Below, piece after piece: positions 59,592 to 64,000 of a stretch of DNA of 64,000 bases (positions are counted from its first letter, which is position 1; every line of letters starts with the position of its first letter). This stretch comes from Hyperoodon ampullatus. Its lineage: Eukaryota; Chordata; Mammalia; Artiodactyla; Ziphiidae. The DNA lies in the NCBI GenBank assembly GCA_949752795.1, contig OX457072.1:1612001-1676000 (forward strand). Reading direction: 5' to 3'. The translations under genes and the position numbers were made by a program. Below the pieces are notes generated by a model. The model was not told where the DNA came from. It did not search any database and worked only from the letters and a program-made list of their open reading frames with translations.

Positions 59592-59759
59592 GTGAGTTCA
59601 TGTCAGCGGCCTCCGCTCGTCTGTTGATTGAAATTGAGACCTGGAGTGAAACTTGTAACGTGACATGCCTTATGGGTCTTACCTTCAGGTTTCTAAAAGT
59701 AGGAAGACCCGCAGAAGAATAGCATAATGTAGTAAAACACACCTCACTGCAGGTGCTCG

Positions 59760-60540
59760 AGGCATAGGTTTGGCTCAGTTCTCAGCCCTGCTGAGCGAGC
59801 CCTGGTGATGGTCAGGTACCAGCTCCATCACCCTGTTGCCTCTGAGTCGGGGGTCAGCTCAGTGGCTGGGTGGGCTCTGCTGCCACCAGGGAGGGTGGGC
59901 AGCAGGGGCCAGTGGCCAGTGCTTTATCACTGCCGGGAAGCGGTGAATGCTCAGCTCTCCACGGAGCTCGGCTGACGGAGGACAGGGGATGGAGGGGGGG
60001 CTGAGGGCAGTCAGCTGACTCCCACCACCTCACCCCACCACCTCACTCCACCTTGGGGATGGCGGGTGGGTTGGAGCCTGAGGTCCTGCTGGGCCAGAGC
60101 GGTCAGCATGGGAAGGGGGCAGAGGGCTGAGCAGCTCCATCTCGGGCCGCCTCACTCAGTCTAACGGCTGCAGGCGGGTATGGAGGCTCAGTTCCCCGCT
60201 GGACCTCACGCTACCGGGACGGGGAGGGGGGCGCTTGGAGAGCTGCTTGCTTCATGTGGGTGGGGATGGGCAGGGCAGCTTGCCGCTCGACCCCTTGAAC
60301 ACCAGCAGGCGGGGACTGGGAGGACAGGGGCAAAACCAGCTGCTGCTATGCCTGCTGGAACCCTACATGGGAGGCGACAGGGAAGTTCAGGAGACTGACT
60401 CCCCCTGTCACCTCTCAGCCCCACGGCCCCCAGCAGTCGCCTTACCCTTCCACCTTTCAGGAGCTGCCTGTGCTGGCCCTCGGGTCATGTTCAAGGTCCT
60501 TTAGTTGTATTAGGGAGCCCTTGGGAGGAATGGGCTGCTC
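59760..60540. other. GC-rich intronic stretch, possible L1 5'/ORF-antisense remnant
   Basis: About 780 bp of clearly higher GC than the flanks, with phrases such as 'ctctgctgccaccagggagg' and 'ctgctgggccagagcggtca', G runs, and a 'caccacctcaccc' repeat near 60024-60050. The wording resembles the GC-rich part of the old LINE block at 51185-51380, and it runs straight into antisense L1 ORF2, so it may be the same kind of element. The open frames here are probably by-products of GC content. Confidence 0.35.
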
Positions 60541-60589
60541 TCCCTTGCCCGGAATTGGAGGCTCACTGGTACTGATAGTCAGATATTTT

Positions 60590-61304
60590 TATTATGTATT
60601 TAATAGTGTTCCCTAATTTTTGTTACAATTACTTCTTTGACCCATGGGCTATTTACAAGTGTATTGCAAAATTTCCAAATAGTTTGAGATGTTTAAAATT
60701 ATCTCTTTTGTTATTGCTTTCTCGTATGATTTCATGCTGAATGGTTTCAGTCCTTTGATATTTGTTGAGACTTGATTTCCCCTAGTATATAATTAATTTT
60801 GACAAGTGTCCCATATACACTTCAAAGAATGTGCAGTGTCATGTTCCTTAGTTCAGTGTCTACATATTTCAACTAGGTTGTATTTGTTCATTAGGGATTC
60901 TGGTCCTCTGTATCATTAATGATCTTTCTGTCTGTTTATGGTCTCAGATATTGAGAGAAATGCATTAGTCTCCCAGTATGATGGTGGCTTTGTGTATTTC
61001 TCCTTTTAAGTGTGTCATTATTTGCTTTATATATTTAATTATATATTATCAGATACAAACAGATTTAGATTTTTTACAATTTCTGGATGATGACCCTTTT
61101 ATTGTTATGAAATGTCCTATATCTCTGGAATTTTTTCTTACCTTCAAGAATTACATCAGGTATCTACACCGTATATTCTTTTACCCATTTCTTTCAACTC
61201 TTTTTAGCCTTGTGCTATAATATGTATATCTTCTGTGTCGCATATACTTTTTTCTTTTTTAAAAAAATTCAAAGTAACAATCTTAGTCTTTTAATTGGAT
61301 TATT
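60590..61304 (-). mobile_element. old L1 ORF2 (antisense)
   Basis: 'ttctttgacccatgggctat', 'aatttccaaatagtttgaga', 'ttgatatttgttgagacttg' and 'tctcccagtatgatggtggc' are reverse-complement ORF2 landmarks. Interrupted by a SINE at 61321 and resumed to about 61610. Confidence 0.75.
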
Positions 61305-61539
61305 TAGTCTAGTTACTTTTTTTTTTTTTTTGCGGTACGTGGGCCTCTCACTGTCGTGGACTCTCCCATTGTGGAGCACAGGCTCCGGACGTGCAGGCTC
61401 AGCAGCCATGGCTCACGGGCCCAGCTGCTCCGTGGCACATGGGATCTTCCCAGACCGGGGCACGAACCCGTGTCCCCTGCATCGGCAGGCGGACTCTCAA
61501 CCACTGCGCCACCAGGGGAGCCCTAGTCTAGTTGCTTTT
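61305..61539 (-). mobile_element. CHR-type SINE (antisense) with target duplications
   Basis: The body (61321-61523) runs from a T tail through 'gcggtacgtgggcctctcac' to 'ccactgcgccaccaggggag' ccc. The 16-bp target duplications tagtctagttactttt (61305-61320) and tagtctagttgctttt (61524-61539) differ at one base. Inserted in the old L1. Confidence 0.95.
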
Positions 61540-61610
61540 AACATAATCACTGGTATATCAGAGATTATATCTGCCATCTTAGTATTTGCTTTCTATTCAA
61601 CACTCTAGGT
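61540..61610 (-). mobile_element. old L1 ORF2 (antisense), right of SINE
   Basis: 'aacataatcactggtatatc' to 'ctttctattcaacactctag' continues the interrupted ORF2. Confidence 0.6.
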
Positions 61611-62745
61611 CTTTTTTTTTATAATTAAAATTTTTGTTTTGAGATAATTATAGATTCATATGCAGTTGTAGAAATAATAGAGAGAGATTACATTTATTTT
61701 TTGCCCATTTTCCCAAATGGTAACATCTTGCAAAATTATAGTACAACACCCCATTTAGGAAACTGACATTGACAAAATCCACCACTCATTCATTCAGATT
61801 TCACATGCCTGAGTGTGTGAGAGTGTGTGTGTCTGTGTGTCTGTATGTTTAGTTCTATAGAATTATATCACATGCTCATGTTCTCATATCCACCAACCCA
61901 AGCACAAGGTAGAAGAGTTCCGTCACCACAAGAACCCTCCTGTTGCCTGTCTGTAACCATGCCAGCATCCTCTTCCCCATCACATGACAACTCACTACTC
62001 TGTTCTTCACCTCCAATTATTTTGTCATTTTAAGAACATTATATAAGTGGAATCCTACATTATGTAACTGTATTGGATTGAATTTTCTCAGTCAGCATAA
62101 TTCTTTGGTAACTCTTCCTAGTAGTTGCATTTTTCAATTGTTTATCCCTTTTTATTTCCGATAGCAGTCTGATAGTATGGATGTATCACATTTTAAAAAT
62201 TCATCCCTTAAAGGACATCCGGGTTGTTCCAGTTAATTCTAAATAAAGATGCAATGAACGTTTTGTATAGATTTTTGTGGGAATGTGCGTTTTCATTTCT
62301 TCAGGTAAATGTTCAAGAACTCGAGTACTTGGTTGTGTGATAACAGCATGTTTAGTTTATTGAGAAACAGACACGTTGTTTTGTAGGTGGCTGTACAGTT
62401 TTGCATTCCCACCAGCAGGATATGAGCCATCAGTTTCTCTACATCTTTGCCAGAATTGGGAGTTGTTGTTGTCTTTTACTTTACCATTCTTAGAGGTATA
62501 AGATATAGGTATGATATATCACTGTGACCTGAATTTGCATATCCTAGTGATGTTCAACATATTTTCATGTGCTTATTTATCACATAAAATCCTCTTTGGT
62601 GAAATGTCTCTTTGTCTTTTGACCATTTTGTAGTCGGCTTTGCTTATATATTTTTATTTTTTTTTTTACTGTTGAGATTTGAGAGTTTTATATATATTCA
62701 AGAAAAAAGTCCTTTGTCTCAACACACTAGTTTCTATATTCTATT
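61611..62745 (-). mobile_element. L1 3' UTR and ORF2 3' end (antisense), second element
   Basis: A T run at 61611 marks the tail of another L1, inserted beside the previous one: UTR 'tgagataattatagattcat' and 'tgcccattttcccaaatggt', then 'taaataaagatgcaatgaac', 'tttgcattcccaccagcagg' and 'catgtgcttatttatcacat' from the ORF2 end. Old and frame-broken. Confidence 0.8.
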
Positions 62746-62865
62746 TTCTTTAACTTTTTTCTTTTTGAAATAATTAAAAATTTTTTATTTTTTAATATTC
62801 TCTCTATTATATTGTTATATATGCATTCTTTTATTTTGTTTTAGTTATTGCCTAAACGTTACACC
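62746..62865. other. AT-rich L1-like spacer
   Basis: Very AT-rich, probably L1-derived, too decayed to be certain. Confidence 0.3.
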
Positions 62866-63262
62866 CTATGTCTTAGTCCTTCCAGGCTGCTATAACAAAA
62901 TACAGCAGATAATAACAGCAATAAACAACAGAAATTTGTTTCTCACAGTTCTGGATGCTGGAAGTCCTAGATTAAGGCACCTGGATCATGTTCTAGTCCT
63001 CTGATGAAGCCCCTCCCACCCCCACCCCCTTCTTGGTTCATATCTGGTGTCTTCTCACTCTGTCCTCACTTGGTGGGAGGGTCAGGTATCTCTCTGGAAG
63101 CTCTTTTATAAATCACTAACCCCAGTTCACGAGGACTCGCCCCCCATGGCTCTACATCTCCCCAAAGCCCCACCTCTCAATACCATCACGTTGCTCACTA
63201 GGATTTCGAAACATGAATAGGAGGTGGGACCATAGCACCATCCATACATGATTTATTAGTGT
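62866..63262 (-). mobile_element. ERVL-MaLR LTR (MLT1/MST-like, antisense)
   Basis: 'ctgctataacaaaatacagc', 'aaacaacagaaatttgtttc', 'tcacagttctggatgctgga' and near the right end 'ataccatcacgttgctcact' and 'ggatttcgaaacatgaatag' are the reverse complement of a MaLR solo LTR (its AATAAA signal region is the 'aacaacagaaattt' block). Nearly full length. Subfamily from memory, not firm. Confidence 0.65.
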
Positions 63263-64000
63263 TTAATGCAATTTATTAATTTTGCCTCTTTCAGAAAATT
63301 CTAGAAACTTAGAACACTTTAACAAATTCCTTTATTTCTTTCTTGTCTTTGGGCATATATATATATAGATAGATAGATAGATAGATAGATTTGAATTATA
63401 TATGTATCTTAAATTCCTCAAGATATTTTATTATTTTCAGCTATTATCAAATGTATCCTACCTTTAATCTTTCTGTTTCTCTTTATTTTTTTCTTTTGTT
63501 TCCATTTTTCTTCTGCTTTAAGAATTTTTGAAATATTTCTGTTAATGGCATTTTTAATGTGTATACTTGCTTTCTTTTGTTTTGATTTTACTTTAAAAAA
63601 TTTATGTAGTTACATAATTTAAAAATGGTTAGCTAAAGCAATTTATGAGAAAAAATAAATTGTATGAATCCAGATGACTTCTTACATTTTTACTCTTATG
63701 GCACCTCAACACATTAACAGCTTTTAGCAGTTGAATTAATTTCACTCAGTAAATATGACAGTAATAAACAGTTATAAACACAGCACTATTCTGAGTGGAT
63801 TGCACAGCAGTTCAGATTGTTCCCACATTCGCTCATAATGTCTATGTAAGAGGTGTTGTGTTTGCTTCTTTCTGTGAAGGAGCTCACGGTCCAGTGGCAG
63901 TTGAAACAGTGAGGGGATGAAAAAGAAAAGATAAATTATTGGCCCAAGATGACAGATATAGAAAATTGTTGAGCTTGGTTTGAAACCTAGGATATTATGT
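63263..64000. other. intron, AT-rich, L1-like at its start
   Basis: T-rich sequence to about 63600 resembles decayed antisense L1; the remainder has no recognised feature. The next SNTG1 exon is not reached. Confidence 0.4.
63354..63391. repeat. (AT)n(GATA)n microsatellite
   Basis: About six at units and then six gata units. Confidence 0.9.

Noticed and set aside
60180..60504. Several overlapping short open frames
   Set aside because: GC-rich stretch with G runs; no domain recognisable in any frame.
1..64000. CRISPR array, operon, prokaryotic system or new multi-gene cassette
   Set aside because: The introns, SINEs, L1s and syntrophin exons show vertebrate nuclear DNA; no spaced direct repeats or gene clusters are present.

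Overview
The window is non-coding-rich mammalian nuclear DNA, almost certainly from a cetacean (a hippopotamus is the nearest alternative). The clearest taxonomic sign is four copies of CHR-type tRNA(Glu)-related SINEs (about 12935, 28473, 30868 and 61321) and young 5'-truncated L1 tails of the cetartiodactyl/cetacean type (10362, 27313).

The only protein-coding gene I can support is on the + strand: seven consecutive internal coding exons of gamma-1-syntrophin (SNTG1), at 13919-13975, 22218-22275, 23090-23133, 23227-23268, 52374-52476, 53760-53842 and 59461-59591. All have AG/GT boundaries, and the reading phase carries through every junction without a stop. Together they give 172 complete or split codons covering the PDZ domain, the proline/serine-rich linker and the start of the next structured region. 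The start codon, the upstream exons and the C-terminal exons are outside the window, or at least not visible to me. Introns range from 93 bp to about 29 kb.

Layout. 1-13.9 kb: upstream intron with Tigger1, an antisense ERV LTR with a primer-binding-site-like sequence, simple repeats, two L1s lying tail to tail, a young antisense L1 with target-site duplications, and a young SINE with a 42-A tail. 13.9-23.3 kb: PDZ exons and intronic MIR, L2 and L1 fragments. 23.3-52.4 kb: a 29-kb intron holding a large nested repeat stack (27.15-34.86 kb), an old antisense L1 interrupted by a young L1, two SINEs, a Tigger-type DNA transposon and a 216-bp inverted internal copy of its own sequence. Sense L1s (34.9-37.7 kb) follow, one carrying an unidentified retrocopy, then a small Tigger-type MITE and old repeats. 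52.4-59.6 kb: three more exons. 59.6-64 kb: a GC-rich stretch, then antisense L1s interrupted by a SINE and a MaLR-type LTR.

I saw no RNA genes, CRISPR arrays, operons or new multi-gene system. The most unusual item is the 97%-identical inverted duplication at 30502-30717 / 31713-31928, which should make a long hairpin in the SNTG1 pre-mRNA. All identities and counts are by eye; repeat edges are approximate unless a target duplication is given.
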